From positions 248,001-312,000 of the forward strand of contig NZ_JALHAP010000082.1 of assembly GCF_025215095.1 (NCBI RefSeq): a DNA stretch of 64,000 bases, written 5' to 3'. The translations under genes and the position numbers were made by a program. A model generated the notes under the pieces. That model made no database searches. It saw only the letters and a program-made list of their open reading frames with translations, and was not told the DNA's origin. Numbering within the stretch: the first letter of the stretch is position 1; every line of letters starts with the position of its first letter. Source of the DNA: Dryocola boscaweniae. Lineage in GTDB: Bacteria; Pseudomonadota; Gammaproteobacteria; Enterobacterales; Enterobacteriaceae. Below are positions 8,487 to 17,683 of this stretch, in pieces.

Positions 8487-8567
8487 GGCGGATGACGCTC
8501 TTGCTTATCCGCCCTACAATCAATGCACTGGTTTTCGTAGGGCGGGTCAGCGAACGCGACATCCGCC
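8487..8567. repeat. REP-like palindromic repeat pair
   Basis: Two inverted units of the dispersed family, GGCGGATGACG...CTTATCCGCC followed by CTAC at 8487-8517 and GTAGGGCGGGTCAG...ACATCCGCC at 8537-8567, lie head to head between xdhC and dcp. They can fold on either strand and may end or stabilise the xdh transcript. Confidence 0.7.
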
Positions 8568-8596
8568 TTCTGGTTTACTTATTCCGGGAGCATAGA

Positions 8597-10642
8597 ATGT
8601 TGTCAGACAACCCGTTTTACCACGTCAGTTTATTGCCGTATCAGGCCCCGCCTTTCGATCAAATCAATGACGTTCATTATCGGCCGGCTTTTGATGACGC
8701 AAAACGCCGCAAACTCGGCGAAGTGGCGCTTATCACTCAGAATCTCGACGCGCCGACGTTTGAAAATACTTTTCTGGCGCTTGAGCAAACCGGGCAAATG
8801 CTCGCGCGCGTCACCAGCGTCTTTTTTGCCATGACGGCGGCGCACACCAACGACTATCTGCAACAGCTTGATGAAGAGTTTGCCAGCGAACTGGCGGAGC
8901 TTAACGATGAAATTCGGCTGAACGAAGCGCTTTTCGCGCGCATCGATGCGGTATATCAGCAGCGAAATACGCTGAATCTTGACGCCGAATCCCTGCGTCT
9001 GGTGGAGGTTGTCTGGCAACAGTTTAAGCTGGCCGGCGCTACCCTGAACAATGAGCTAAAAACGCGCCTGAAGCAGCTTAATAAAGAAGCGGCGCAGCTA
9101 AGCAGCCAGTTTAATAATCGCCTGCACGCGGCGGGCAAGGCCGCAGGTCTGGTGCTGGATTATGCTCATCAGCTTGAGGGCTTAAGCAGCAGCGAAATCG
9201 CTGCGGCTAAACAGGCCGCAGCGGATAAAGGCCTGGCCGATCGCTGGCTGATTCCACTGCTGAACTTCACTCAGCAGCCCGCGCTGCAATCGCTAACCGA
9301 TCGCCAGACCCGTGAGAATCTGTTTAAAGCAGGATGGGAACGCACGCAGCACAGCGACGGCAACGACACGCGCGCGATTGTGGCAAGGCTCGCAGCGTTG
9401 CGTGCAGAACAGGCGCAACTGCTGGGGTTTGAGAATTATGCAGCCTGGAAAATTGCCGATCAGATGGCGAAAACGCCGGACGCCGCGCTGACGTTCATGC
9501 GCAATATCGTGCCTGCGGCAACGGCCCTGGCAAAGCGGGAACTGGCGGATATTCAGCAGGTTATCGACGAACAGCAGGGCGGATTTACGGCAGAAGTCTG
9601 GGACTGGGCATATTACGCCGAGCAGGTTCGCCGTGCGAAATACGATCTCGACGAGGCGCAAATCAAACCTTACTTTGCGCTCAACAGCGTGCTGGAGAAC
9701 GGCATGTTCTGGGCGGCGAGCAAGCTGTTTGGCCTGAGTTTTGCCGAGCGGTTTGATATCCCGACATACCATCCGGACGTGCGCATCTGGGAAATCTTCG
9801 ATAAGGACGGGCGCGGCATGGCGCTGTTCTACGGCGACTATTTTGCCCGCGACAGCAAAGGCGGCGGCGCGTGGATGGGGAATTTTGTCGAGCAATCCAC
9901 CCTGTTTGAAAATGCCCCCGTTATTTATAACGTCTGTAACTACGTGAAACCGGCAGACGGAGAGCCCGCGCTGATCTCATGGGATGATGTGGTAACGCTG
10001 TTCCACGAGTTTGGCCATACGCTACACGGCCTGTTTGCCACGCAGCGTTACGCCACGCTTTCCGGTACCAACACGCCACGCGATTTTGTGGAGTTCCCGT
10101 CGCAAATCAACGAACACTGGGCGCGCCAGCCCGAGGTCTTCGCCAACTACGCCCGCCATTATCAGACAGGCGAAGCGATGCCAGAGCCGCTGCGCGAAAA
10201 ACTGTTCCGTGCCGCCCAGTTCAATAAGGGCTACGACATGACGGAACTGCTTGCCGCAGCGCTGCTGGATATGAACTGGCACAGCCTTGAGCCGGGTGCG
10301 AACGTGGCGGACGTGGTGCAATTTGAAACCAGCGCGCTGGAAAAAGAGAGCATCAATCTGCCTGAAGCGCCTCCTCGTTACCGCAGCAGTTATTTCGCGC
10401 ATATCTTCGGCGGCGGTTACGCGGCGGGCTATTACGCTTATATCTGGACGCAAATGCTGGCCGACGACGGCTATCAGTGGTTTGTGGAGCAGGGTGGATT
10501 AAGCCCCGAGAACGGGCAGAGATTCCGCGAAGCGATTTTATCGCGAGGAAACAGCAGCGATCTCGCCCAGCTTTATCGCGACTGGCGCGGGCACGATCCC
10601 TATAGCGAACCCATGCTGAAAAACCGTGGTTTAAGCGAATAG
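8597..10642 (+). CDS. dcp: Dipeptidyl carboxypeptidase Dcp
   Basis: An M3-family zinc metallopeptidase of 681 residues, the same length as E. coli Dcp, which removes C-terminal dipeptides from oligopeptides. The zinc motif is LFHEFGHTLHG near residue 470, with the third ligand region in FVEFPSQINEHW. The C-terminal substrate loop YRSSYFAHIFGGGYAAGYYAY is conserved, the latter typical of the family. The start is the ATG at 8597 with CGGGAG upstream; an upstream in-frame reading crosses the repeat element. In E. coli it neighbours ydfG; here the purine operon separates them. Confidence 0.93.
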   Translation: MLSDNPFYHVSLLPYQAPPFDQINDVHYRPAFDDAKRRKLGEVALITQNLDAPTFENTFLALEQTGQMLARVTSVFFAMTAAHTNDYLQQLDEEFASELAELNDEIRLNEALFARIDAVYQQRNTLNLDAESLRLVEVVWQQFKLAGATLNNELKTRLKQLNKEAAQLSSQFNNRLHAAGKAAGLVLDYAHQLEGLSSSEIAAAKQAAADKGLADRWLIPLLNFTQQPALQSLTDRQTRENLFKAGWERTQHSDGNDTRAIVARLAALRAEQAQLLGFENYAAWKIADQMAKTPDAALTFMRNIVPAATALAKRELADIQQVIDEQQGGFTAEVWDWAYYAEQVRRAKYDLDEAQIKPYFALNSVLENGMFWAASKLFGLSFAERFDIPTYHPDVRIWEIFDKDGRGMALFYGDYFARDSKGGGAWMGNFVEQSTLFENAPVIYNVCNYVKPADGEPALISWDDVVTLFHEFGHTLHGLFATQRYATLSGTNTPRDFVEFPSQINEHWARQPEVFANYARHYQTGEAMPEPLREKLFRAAQFNKGYDMTELLAAALLDMNWHSLEPGANVADVVQFETSALEKESINLPEAPPRYRSSYFAHIFGGGYAAGYYAYIWTQMLADDGYQWFVEQGGLSPENGQRFREAILSRGNSSDLAQLYRDWRGHDPYSEPMLKNRGLSE

Positions 10643-10662
10643 CTTGTGGATCTAAAAAACAG

Positions 10663-10685
10663 AACCGGGCGAAATACCCGGTTTT
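10663..10685. terminator. Bidirectional hairpin between dcp and srfC
   Basis: AACCGGG and CCCGGTT form a perfect 7-bp stem around CGAAATA. T-residues follow on the plus side and AAAAAAC precedes, giving a U-run on the minus side. It separates two convergent genes. Confidence 0.75.
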
Positions 10686-10702
10686 GAGATCGGCCCAGGA
10701 AT

Positions 10703-12874
10703 TTAGCGGCTGTTTGAAGCTTTACTCAGCAATTCCCGTAGTTTCTCACGATGCAAATCGCTGACATCGTGCGGATGGCGATAGCCGATATTCTCCACCG
10801 CGCGGGCATATAACGCCACCAGCCAGTCGTAAACATAGCTTGCGTTGCCGCGGGCAGGCGTTTCACCAAGCTTCGTCAAACGCTTAGACGCCTGCGCCTG
10901 GGCTTGCGGAGCAAAGATCTTCGCGCCTTTGTTTACGCGGCTTGCCGGGCGGTTGGACTGCGGCACGACGGCGTAACCGAGCCAGTTGACGAAATCCCCT
11001 AATACGTTGCTGGCGCAGGTGATTTCCTGGGCCATGCTGCCGTCGCCAGATTGCAGCGCCTCTTCGAGCAGGTCCGGCAACTTCAGGCGTAAGCTTGCGA
11101 TAATCAGCAGGTCGCAAAGCGCCCGGAGCTGGGCGTTATCCAGCCCAAAAAGCTGCGCCGCATCCGCTCTTTGCGCAAGGCTACGCAGATGCGCAACCCA
11201 TAGCTTATGTGCTTCAGACGCGTAGCTTGCGGGATTCATCTCTTGCGGATTTTCACCGTCATCGTCGGCAAACAGGTCGATATCTAACTGGAAACCAGCC
11301 GGTCTTTTGGTCGCCTGCTGATGATGGCGCTGCCAGCATTGCAGCAGCGCATGACGCTCCGGCACCAGGCTTGCCAGCAGCTCGCCGTGCAGCGCGGCGT
11401 TTGACTGTAAAGCGCGAACCAGGCGTTCTGCCTGTTGACGGGCCGTTACTGGCGTGACGCTGTGCGCGTCGCTGAACCGCTGGAATATCTCACCGGTTCG
11501 CGTGTTAACCGCGTTTTGCAGGATGGCTATTCGCCGGGCGCGGCGCTCGCCGTTTATGGCATCGGTTAGCCATTCCAGCAGGCGATGCATGTTGCGGCTG
11601 TCCAGCGCCTGCAGCGTTCCCCAACGTTTTCCGGCCTGACCGATTAAGCGCTGCACGCCGTCGTCCACGCTCGCGTTTTGCGTAAAACGGGCGTCGAAGG
11701 GGGTAATTGTCCAGATCAGGCCCGGTAAAGCGGCCTGAGCCCCTTGCGTATTGTCCACCCAGCGGGCAAGCGCTTTGCCTGCGGATTTCACTTCCGTCCG
11801 CTCGCAGGCGGCGTTGCAGACCAGCAACGTATCCGGCTCAAGCCGGTCGGTATAGTAATCAATTTGCGCAAGGGGGATGTCGATGATGTCCACGTTGCGG
11901 AGCGCCGGGGCGTTACTCAACGTCAGGCAAACTTCCGCGCAAAGCGCCAGCAGGTCACGCTGCGCAAGGCTCACCGGCGAACCAGCCTCGTTACCCAACA
12001 GCGGGCAAATCATCACGTCGGCCTGCAATTCCGGCTCATTCGGCGTGGCCGGGATCAGAAAACCTTCGGCGGGAAGCAGGAATGTATCGACCAGTAAACT
12101 GGCCGGAGCGAGGACGCGGCTTGTTTCGCCAATATGATGCAGCGTATCGCTCAGATGCTGCCACTGAGCCGTTAAATTAGCGTCATCTCCCCAAAACAAC
12201 GCGAGCAGCGAAACGCGGTCGGATGGCGTAAGCCTTGGGATGAGATCGGCCATTTGCTGCCAGAGCGCGTCTTCAGGATGGTGCTGACGGCGCAGTTGCG
12301 CATGGTAACAACGGGCAATATCGGCAACCTGCTGGCTGGATATTCCCGCGACAATCTGCGCCTGGCGCCTGGTTTGCAACTCGGCGATGCGTGCGGCAAT
12401 CACGCTGGATTGCGCCACGCGCGGTTCGGGCCGGGCATGATATTCGCGGATTATCCGCTGCGCTAAATCGCTTTCGTTAAATAAAGTCAGCAGCAGCGGG
12501 AAATTTTCGACGGCCGGGGCGGCGTTCTCGCTAAAGCGAACGGCAAGCGTAGCGGTGGAATGGCCGGGATTAATATGCGTCAGATAATCCAGCGTTTTTT
12601 CACCCAGCGCAATTTCAATGCGCCCGGTATGGTTTGCCAGCAGCGCGCTGAGTAAATGGTGCTTACCGGCAACGGAATGACCGTATAAACCCAGGGCTGG
12701 CGGCTGTGCCGACAGGGCTTCAAGCTGCTGCTGGCGGCGCTGCAACGGCAGCATCTGCGCCAGAAGGCCGTCGGCTTCGCTTTCTAACAGCGGGGCATAA
12801 GCGCGAGTATCCTGGATCCAGCTCGTAAGGTCTTGCAGCACGTTTTTTGGTTGACTCACGGTTGGCTGATTCAT
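10703..12874 (-). CDS. srfC: SrfC-family protein (P-loop-like, function unknown)
   Basis: A 723-residue protein, last of the srfABC operon. Residues 65-72 read GHSVAGKH after a hydrophobic strand (ALGLY), which looks like a Walker A loop, except that the usual Ser/Thr after Lys is His72. A mid-protein run DIIDIPLAQIDYYTDRLEPD followed by LLVCNAA may correspond to switch and Walker B-like strands. The rest is mostly helical and rich in Arg, Gln and Leu, reminiscent of large dynamin-like GTPases, but that is inference. It overlaps srfB by four bases. In Salmonella srfABC was named for SsrB control; the biochemical role is not established. Confidence 0.75.
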   Translation of the reverse strand: MNQPTVSQPKNVLQDLTSWIQDTRAYAPLLESEADGLLAQMLPLQRRQQQLEALSAQPPALGLYGHSVAGKHHLLSALLANHTGRIEIALGEKTLDYLTHINPGHSTATLAVRFSENAAPAVENFPLLLTLFNESDLAQRIIREYHARPEPRVAQSSVIAARIAELQTRRQAQIVAGISSQQVADIARCYHAQLRRQHHPEDALWQQMADLIPRLTPSDRVSLLALFWGDDANLTAQWQHLSDTLHHIGETSRVLAPASLLVDTFLLPAEGFLIPATPNEPELQADVMICPLLGNEAGSPVSLAQRDLLALCAEVCLTLSNAPALRNVDIIDIPLAQIDYYTDRLEPDTLLVCNAACERTEVKSAGKALARWVDNTQGAQAALPGLIWTITPFDARFTQNASVDDGVQRLIGQAGKRWGTLQALDSRNMHRLLEWLTDAINGERRARRIAILQNAVNTRTGEIFQRFSDAHSVTPVTARQQAERLVRALQSNAALHGELLASLVPERHALLQCWQRHHQQATKRPAGFQLDIDLFADDDGENPQEMNPASYASEAHKLWVAHLRSLAQRADAAQLFGLDNAQLRALCDLLIIASLRLKLPDLLEEALQSGDGSMAQEITCASNVLGDFVNWLGYAVVPQSNRPASRVNKGAKIFAPQAQAQASKRLTKLGETPARGNASYVYDWLVALYARAVENIGYRHPHDVSDLHREKLRELLSKASNSR

Positions 12875-15855
12875 TTTTGATAGACGCTCCCGCTGTCAAT
12901 CCAGTAGTGACTTGCGCCGCTGTAGCTGCCCGCAAGGGTATTGAGTTTAAAGCTAAGCTGGCTGAGCGGCACTTTGCTACCGTCCTGCAGCCAGGCTTCC
13001 GCTAACACGAAAGCATCGGCGTCGCGGGTTTGCTGCAACCGCACGTTCAGCACGCCGTCGCCGGCGATAGATTTGGCAAGGGAGGCGGAGTTGATCGCCA
13101 GCGTATAAAGCGGCGTGGCGGGCCAGCGGGCGTTATCGAGCTGACGGAAACCGAGGCAGGCGTTGCCGCGCAGCGGGAAGTGCAGGCGGGTATCCAGCGT
13201 GGCCTTCGGGTTATCAAGGTCGATATCGCGATACCAGACGTTTTCTTCGCTCAGCACGTTGTTGCCGTCAAGCATGCCGAGGTAGCGCACGGTGGAGTAG
13301 GCCTGAATATCAGCGGCTTTAAAGTTAAAGCCGGGCAGGCGCAAATCCATCGCCAGGCTGCATAACATAGCGCCTACGGCCGCGGTAGATTTCGGGTTGC
13401 CGATGCGGCCCTGCTGGCTGAACGGATACCATTCGTGCGTCTGATAATTATCGAGCCAGACGATACGGTTTACCGGCACCGGCTGAAGATGGCGCAGCAA
13501 AGCCTGTACGCCCGGCAAACAGGCCGGGCGGCCGGTGACCAGCAACACGTCGCAGCAGTAATGGCTGATAACTTCGCACAACGCCTGTAACGGCGCGGTG
13601 AGCGTAAATTGCCCGCTCATCAGCGCTTCCTGCAGGGAAGCCAGCTCCACCTGAATCGGTACGCTGAACAAATCGAACGCCGGGGCGTCCGCCGGCAGCG
13701 CGTGCTGTACCGCCTGCTGAACGTAATTAATGACGTTATCCGTTGGGCGGCTGGTCAGCAGCTCGCCAAAGGTGGCTTCAAGGGTCGCCTGGCGATCGTC
13801 CGGATCGCTGTTTTCCCAGTAATTCAGCACCGCGTGGCCGAGGGGAATAAACAACTGCAAAGCCGTTTGCTGGCGCAATGTGCCGCGCGTATCCATGCGG
13901 CCCGATTCGCCAAACAGCGTGGTCATCAATCCGGTGACGTCGGCCACGCCCGCCTGGTGAATTTTCGCCTGCAAGGCTTGCAGCACGCAGCGCTGAATCA
14001 CATCCAGCAGAATGTCGTCACCGGCAACCTTGAACCCTTCGCGGAACAGCAGGCGCGGGGCGATCTTCACGTTGCTGCCCACGCCGTCATCAAGCTGATA
14101 CTGCGTGATCGCCATGTCCGTGGTGCCGCCGCCAATATCAATGGAGGCAACGCGCAGGGTTTTTCCCACGGGTTCTTCTTCGCTAAGCAGCCGATCCGGG
14201 CGCGCAAGACGACGGAAAAACGTCCCGCTTTGTCCGGCGTAATTCACAATCGCTTCGTTATACAGCCAGACGAGCTGCCCGCAGGTGGCTTCGTCCCACT
14301 CCATATGCACATCGGGAACCGGCACAACGCTTTTCTCTTTGTCGCGTTCGAGAGTAAAACCTTCATCCGCCGGATGCCATTCCATCGCTTTCCACACCAG
14401 GGCTACGGCTTCACGCATTCGCTGGCTGAACAGCTCGCGCTCCTGTTTTGGCATCGCGGAAGGCAGGGTGAGGATCAGGTTGCGTAGCAGGCGGGGGGCG
14501 TTAAGGTGCCCCATGCTCTGACGCGAGCCGACGCTGTTGATTTGCATCAGCGCCTGGGATAACAGTTCGCAAAGCATCAGCGTCATCAGCGAGCTGCGGC
14601 TGTACTGCGGGGAAAAGACCGGCAGACGCTCGTCCATCGGCAGGCTGTAGAGCGGCTGGCCGTCGTCGTTCATCAGGTTCATCAGCGGGAAGGCGGTGGC
14701 GAGCGGCTCGCGCTGGGTTTTTACGCCCATCTGGCTGAAGCGCCAGTCCTGGCTTGCCGGGGTTTCATCCCACAGATAGCGACGCGGGCTTGAGATGCCG
14801 CTCGCACCTTCCGTGCCAAGACGTTCGCTGGCCATGCGACGCGCCTCGCTGCCCACGCGGGCGATCGACGGCCAGACGAATGCGTCATCCCGGCCGCTTT
14901 CCACGGAAAAATGCTGCTTGCCGAATTTGGCTTCCGAGAACTCAAGGCGGCTGGTAAACATCGCCTCGTTGATAAACTGCGGCTCGCTCAGCGAGCGGAT
15001 TTGCAGCTCTGCCGTCTGGCGCAGGCCGTCATTGGCTTCGCCGTGATCTTCGATGAGCACGCCGCAGGTATGGGTATTGCCCACATCCAGCACCAGATCC
15101 ACGGGAATAGCCGGGGATTGCAGGGTCGCGGTGACGATTTTCACTTCCGGCACGGCGAGCTGCGCGCCGAGCATTTCAAGAATATTGAGGTAGTGAGCCT
15201 GGTATTCGAACATCTTCATCGCGCTTGCGATTTCACGCTCGGTGCGTGATTCGTGACGCGTCACAAACTGGGTAAAGACTTCACGCAGCCAGCCGTCAAC
15301 CCAGGTCTGATCGAGAAAATCGTGGATCTCCTGATTTTGCCAGGCCAGGGCAAACCGGGCGCCGTTGCGGACATCGTTTTGCGTTGGCGCAAGGTGGGCC
15401 GCCGGGTTGTCATCGGCATAAATTTTGGTGTCCAGCGCAATGCTGACGCGCACGGTATTGCCCGCGGAGTCCGGCGTTTCAAGGCAGCGGATCTGCACTC
15501 GCGCCCAGTTATCCGGCCCGCCGACAAAAGTCCGCGGCGGATTAAAACGCTGAAACGGCAGCGGCAGCCAGGTTTTATCCAGCACTTTCAACGAATGGCC
15601 AAGCGTAATGGTGCTTTCAGGCTTCACGACTTCCGGCGCGCCGCCTTCGGTGTCAGGCAGCGTAAATTTGCCGGGCACAACGTCGTAATCAAGACGCAGC
15701 AGCGGGCCGTTAGCGGTTTTACGCACATAACGCCCGGTGTGCGGGGCGTTAGGCTGAGGGGCGAGGCCAAAATCCAGAAACTGGATGCCGCTGTCTTTAA
15801 TGAGCGTCACGCTCGGCTTGTAGTGGAGCAGGTTGGCAAGCATAGGGTTAATCAC
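12871..15855 (-). CDS. srfB: SrfB-family protein, actin/Hsp70-fold (ASKHA) ATPase-like
   Basis: A 994-residue protein with all three nucleotide-binding signatures of the actin-Hsp70-hexokinase fold. Phosphate-1 is VDLVLDVGNTHTCGVLIED at about 252-270. Phosphate-2 is SIDIGGGTTDMAI at about 571-583. The adenosine motif is LLVTGRPACLPGVQALL at about 771-787. The roughly 250-residue N-terminal extension lies before the fold and resembles nothing I know. No signal peptide or membrane helix is visible, so it is probably cytosolic. It overlaps srfA by eight bases and srfC by four, suggesting stoichiometric, coupled expression and a shared complex. Confidence 0.8.
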   Translation of the reverse strand: MINPMLANLLHYKPSVTLIKDSGIQFLDFGLAPQPNAPHTGRYVRKTANGPLLRLDYDVVPGKFTLPDTEGGAPEVVKPESTITLGHSLKVLDKTWLPLPFQRFNPPRTFVGGPDNWARVQIRCLETPDSAGNTVRVSIALDTKIYADDNPAAHLAPTQNDVRNGARFALAWQNQEIHDFLDQTWVDGWLREVFTQFVTRHESRTEREIASAMKMFEYQAHYLNILEMLGAQLAVPEVKIVTATLQSPAIPVDLVLDVGNTHTCGVLIEDHGEANDGLRQTAELQIRSLSEPQFINEAMFTSRLEFSEAKFGKQHFSVESGRDDAFVWPSIARVGSEARRMASERLGTEGASGISSPRRYLWDETPASQDWRFSQMGVKTQREPLATAFPLMNLMNDDGQPLYSLPMDERLPVFSPQYSRSSLMTLMLCELLSQALMQINSVGSRQSMGHLNAPRLLRNLILTLPSAMPKQERELFSQRMREAVALVWKAMEWHPADEGFTLERDKEKSVVPVPDVHMEWDEATCGQLVWLYNEAIVNYAGQSGTFFRRLARPDRLLSEEEPVGKTLRVASIDIGGGTTDMAITQYQLDDGVGSNVKIAPRLLFREGFKVAGDDILLDVIQRCVLQALQAKIHQAGVADVTGLMTTLFGESGRMDTRGTLRQQTALQLFIPLGHAVLNYWENSDPDDRQATLEATFGELLTSRPTDNVINYVQQAVQHALPADAPAFDLFSVPIQVELASLQEALMSGQFTLTAPLQALCEVISHYCCDVLLVTGRPACLPGVQALLRHLQPVPVNRIVWLDNYQTHEWYPFSQQGRIGNPKSTAAVGAMLCSLAMDLRLPGFNFKAADIQAYSTVRYLGMLDGNNVLSEENVWYRDIDLDNPKATLDTRLHFPLRGNACLGFRQLDNARWPATPLYTLAINSASLAKSIAGDGVLNVRLQQTRDADAFVLAEAWLQDGSKVPLSQLSFKLNTLAGSYSGASHYWIDSGSVYQK

Positions 15856-17218
15856 TCACTTTTTTAAACGTCATCGGCACCACGGTGTCCCCTTCGTAGC
15901 GTCCGCTGCACTCGGCCACGCCGTTATCGCCCGGCTTGCAGGAAATTTCCGGCATCGGGTAGCGTGAGCCATCGCTGCAACGGGCGCTGCCGCGCGTTTT
16001 AATCATTAACGTGCCGGACGACTGCAGGCCGGAGAAAACGTCGACCTTACAAACAACGTTGTCGCCATGCACCAGACGCGCGCTGCCTTTATTGTTGGCA
16101 ATCTGATAGCGCAGGGTCGGCGGCTTGCCGGTAATAGGATCTTTTACGTCAATCATCACGCGCCATGCGCCATTGAGGAATTTCGTCGAACCGATTTTTA
16201 ACGCGTCCGCAGGCAGGACCAGCGCGTTTTTAGCCACGGCGGAAGCAGCAGCCGGAGCCTGCTCAACAGCAGGTTCGGGAGCCGAAGGCGCAGCTACGGC
16301 GGCCTCGGTTAAAGGCAGCGTCGATTTTTCAACTGCGGCGGCAGGCGCGGAGTCAAGGGGCTGAATAACGGCAGGCTCAATCGGCTGCGGTTCAGGGGCG
16401 GCTTTCGCCACGGCTAAAGGCTGTACTGCGGACGTTGCCAGGAATTTGTAAGCAACCGGCGTGGCGATAAGCGCCAGGGCTGCGGCGGCAACAGGCAGTA
16501 ACCAGAGACGTGACTTTGCTTTCGCAGCAGGCGGCTGCGGCGCAGGGACAGCTTCTGCGATTATCATTTCCGGCTCAGGAACAACCCGAGGCTGAGCGGT
16601 ATAAACCAGCGGTTCATCCGGCTCGCTAAGAACAATTGCTTTAACGGCAGCAGGTTTATCCGCCACGACAGAAGCAATTTCTGGCAGCGTAGGTTCCGGG
16701 ATAAATTCAATCCTCGGTTCCGGCACATCGACCACGCGCAGGCAGTCCAGCACGTCTTCACGCGCGCCCTGATTGAGGTTTACAAAGCCCCAGAAGGTGA
16801 TGACCGGTTTGCCATCCACCAGGTAGACATGCTGGCTGCCGGGAAATTGCAGGGTATTGGCAAGCAGCGAACCGAACAGTTGAATGGCGGTTTTTTCCGC
16901 CTGCTGGCAGCGCTGAATAAGCGTTGCGACGTTCGCCTGGCAATTATCCAGATAGCGCAGCGCTTTTTTGCGCTGTTCATCGCTTGCGGCGGCCCAGCTC
17001 AGCACGCTGCCTTCGAACGGCGCGTACCAGTCAACCCGGTCGCCTTCGTCATTAGGCTGTGGAATAGCGAGGCTGTCCGCCACCGCATAAAGCTTACGCA
17101 AACGTAAGGTTTCGCGTATCTGTAACGCCGAGTCGAACACTGCCTGTCCGTTTTCGCCCAGCGCCAGGAAATCATCCAGGCATCCGCTGCGCAGTAATGT
17201 TTTTGCCACGTCTATCAT
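15848..17218 (-). CDS. srfA: SrfA-family protein, single-pass membrane protein
   Basis: A 456-residue protein and first gene of srfABC. Residues 1-165 form a soluble helical domain. Residues about 170-235 are Pro/Glu-rich, and 238-260 form one clear membrane helix (LWLLPVAAAALALIATPVAY). A Pro/Ala linker runs to about 330. A C-terminal beta-rich domain with cysteines (VVCKVDVF, ARCSDGS, ISCKPG, AECSG) ends the protein. With no signal peptide, an N-in/C-out topology would put the cysteine domain in the periplasm, where disulphides could form. It may anchor SrfB and SrfC at the inner membrane; that is inference. Confidence 0.75.
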   Translation of the reverse strand: MIDVAKTLLRSGCLDDFLALGENGQAVFDSALQIRETLRLRKLYAVADSLAIPQPNDEGDRVDWYAPFEGSVLSWAAASDEQRKKALRYLDNCQANVATLIQRCQQAEKTAIQLFGSLLANTLQFPGSQHVYLVDGKPVITFWGFVNLNQGAREDVLDCLRVVDVPEPRIEFIPEPTLPEIASVVADKPAAVKAIVLSEPDEPLVYTAQPRVVPEPEMIIAEAVPAPQPPAAKAKSRLWLLPVAAAALALIATPVAYKFLATSAVQPLAVAKAAPEPQPIEPAVIQPLDSAPAAAVEKSTLPLTEAAVAAPSAPEPAVEQAPAAASAVAKNALVLPADALKIGSTKFLNGAWRVMIDVKDPITGKPPTLRYQIANNKGSARLVHGDNVVCKVDVFSGLQSSGTLMIKTRGSARCSDGSRYPMPEISCKPGDNGVAECSGRYEGDTVVPMTFKKVSD

Positions 17219-17683
17219 CCTGCCGTTAACGACTCATTTCGAGCCATCTTCACGCATTACATTTTACGGATTCCTGCATTAAGCAAACGGCAGAAGAGAC
17301 GGCAAATTTTTCTAATTATTGGGGGATTGCGATGACGACGCTGGATTTTATGCTAACCATAAAGCTCTTTCCCAATGTAGAGGATGCGTCATTATGCTTG
17401 AGCAACGCCCGTTTCACGTTCGATTTTGCAGAGATCTGAACGGCTAATGCGTTAAGGTTGCCGCGGGTGAATCCGGCCGGTGAACAGTTTTGTAGGGTGG
17501 ATAAGCGGTAGCGCCATCCACCAGTGTTATCTTCTATTTTTGCTATAAAAATGAGCAATTCCCGCTAAAAATGAATAACATGATAGCCGTTTGTTATTTG
17601 CCGATGGCTTTCTGGTGTGCTGTTATTAAGGCGCAAAATAATAAGTACGCAAACCATTTGGCAAGCAAACAAAAGGCAAAAAC
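17219..17683. other. 465-bp intergenic region between divergent srfA and dppA-like gene
   Basis: This holds the two divergent promoters and one REP-like unit (17492-17522). A short frame at 17331-17438 (35 codons, beginning MTTLDFMLTIKLF, with GGGGG seven bases upstream) is the only coding-like signal. It resembles nothing I recognise and may be a remnant. The part nearest the dppA-like gene is AT-rich (17530-17680) and likely carries its promoter. Confidence 0.4.
17492..17522. repeat. REP-like palindromic repeat, single unit
   Basis: GTAGGGTGGATAAGCGGTAG followed by CGCCATCCACC: one unit of the dispersed family, with GGTGGAT pairing with ATCCACC. Confidence 0.65.

Noticed and set aside
15253..15264. 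GTGACGCGTCAC in srfB, matS-like.
   Set aside because: It has a two-base centre instead of three, so it does not fit GTGACRNYGTCAC.
17331..17438. 35-codon frame in the srfA-dppA-like spacer.
   Set aside because: Resembles no family I know, no promoter seen; kept only as a note in the intergenic entry.
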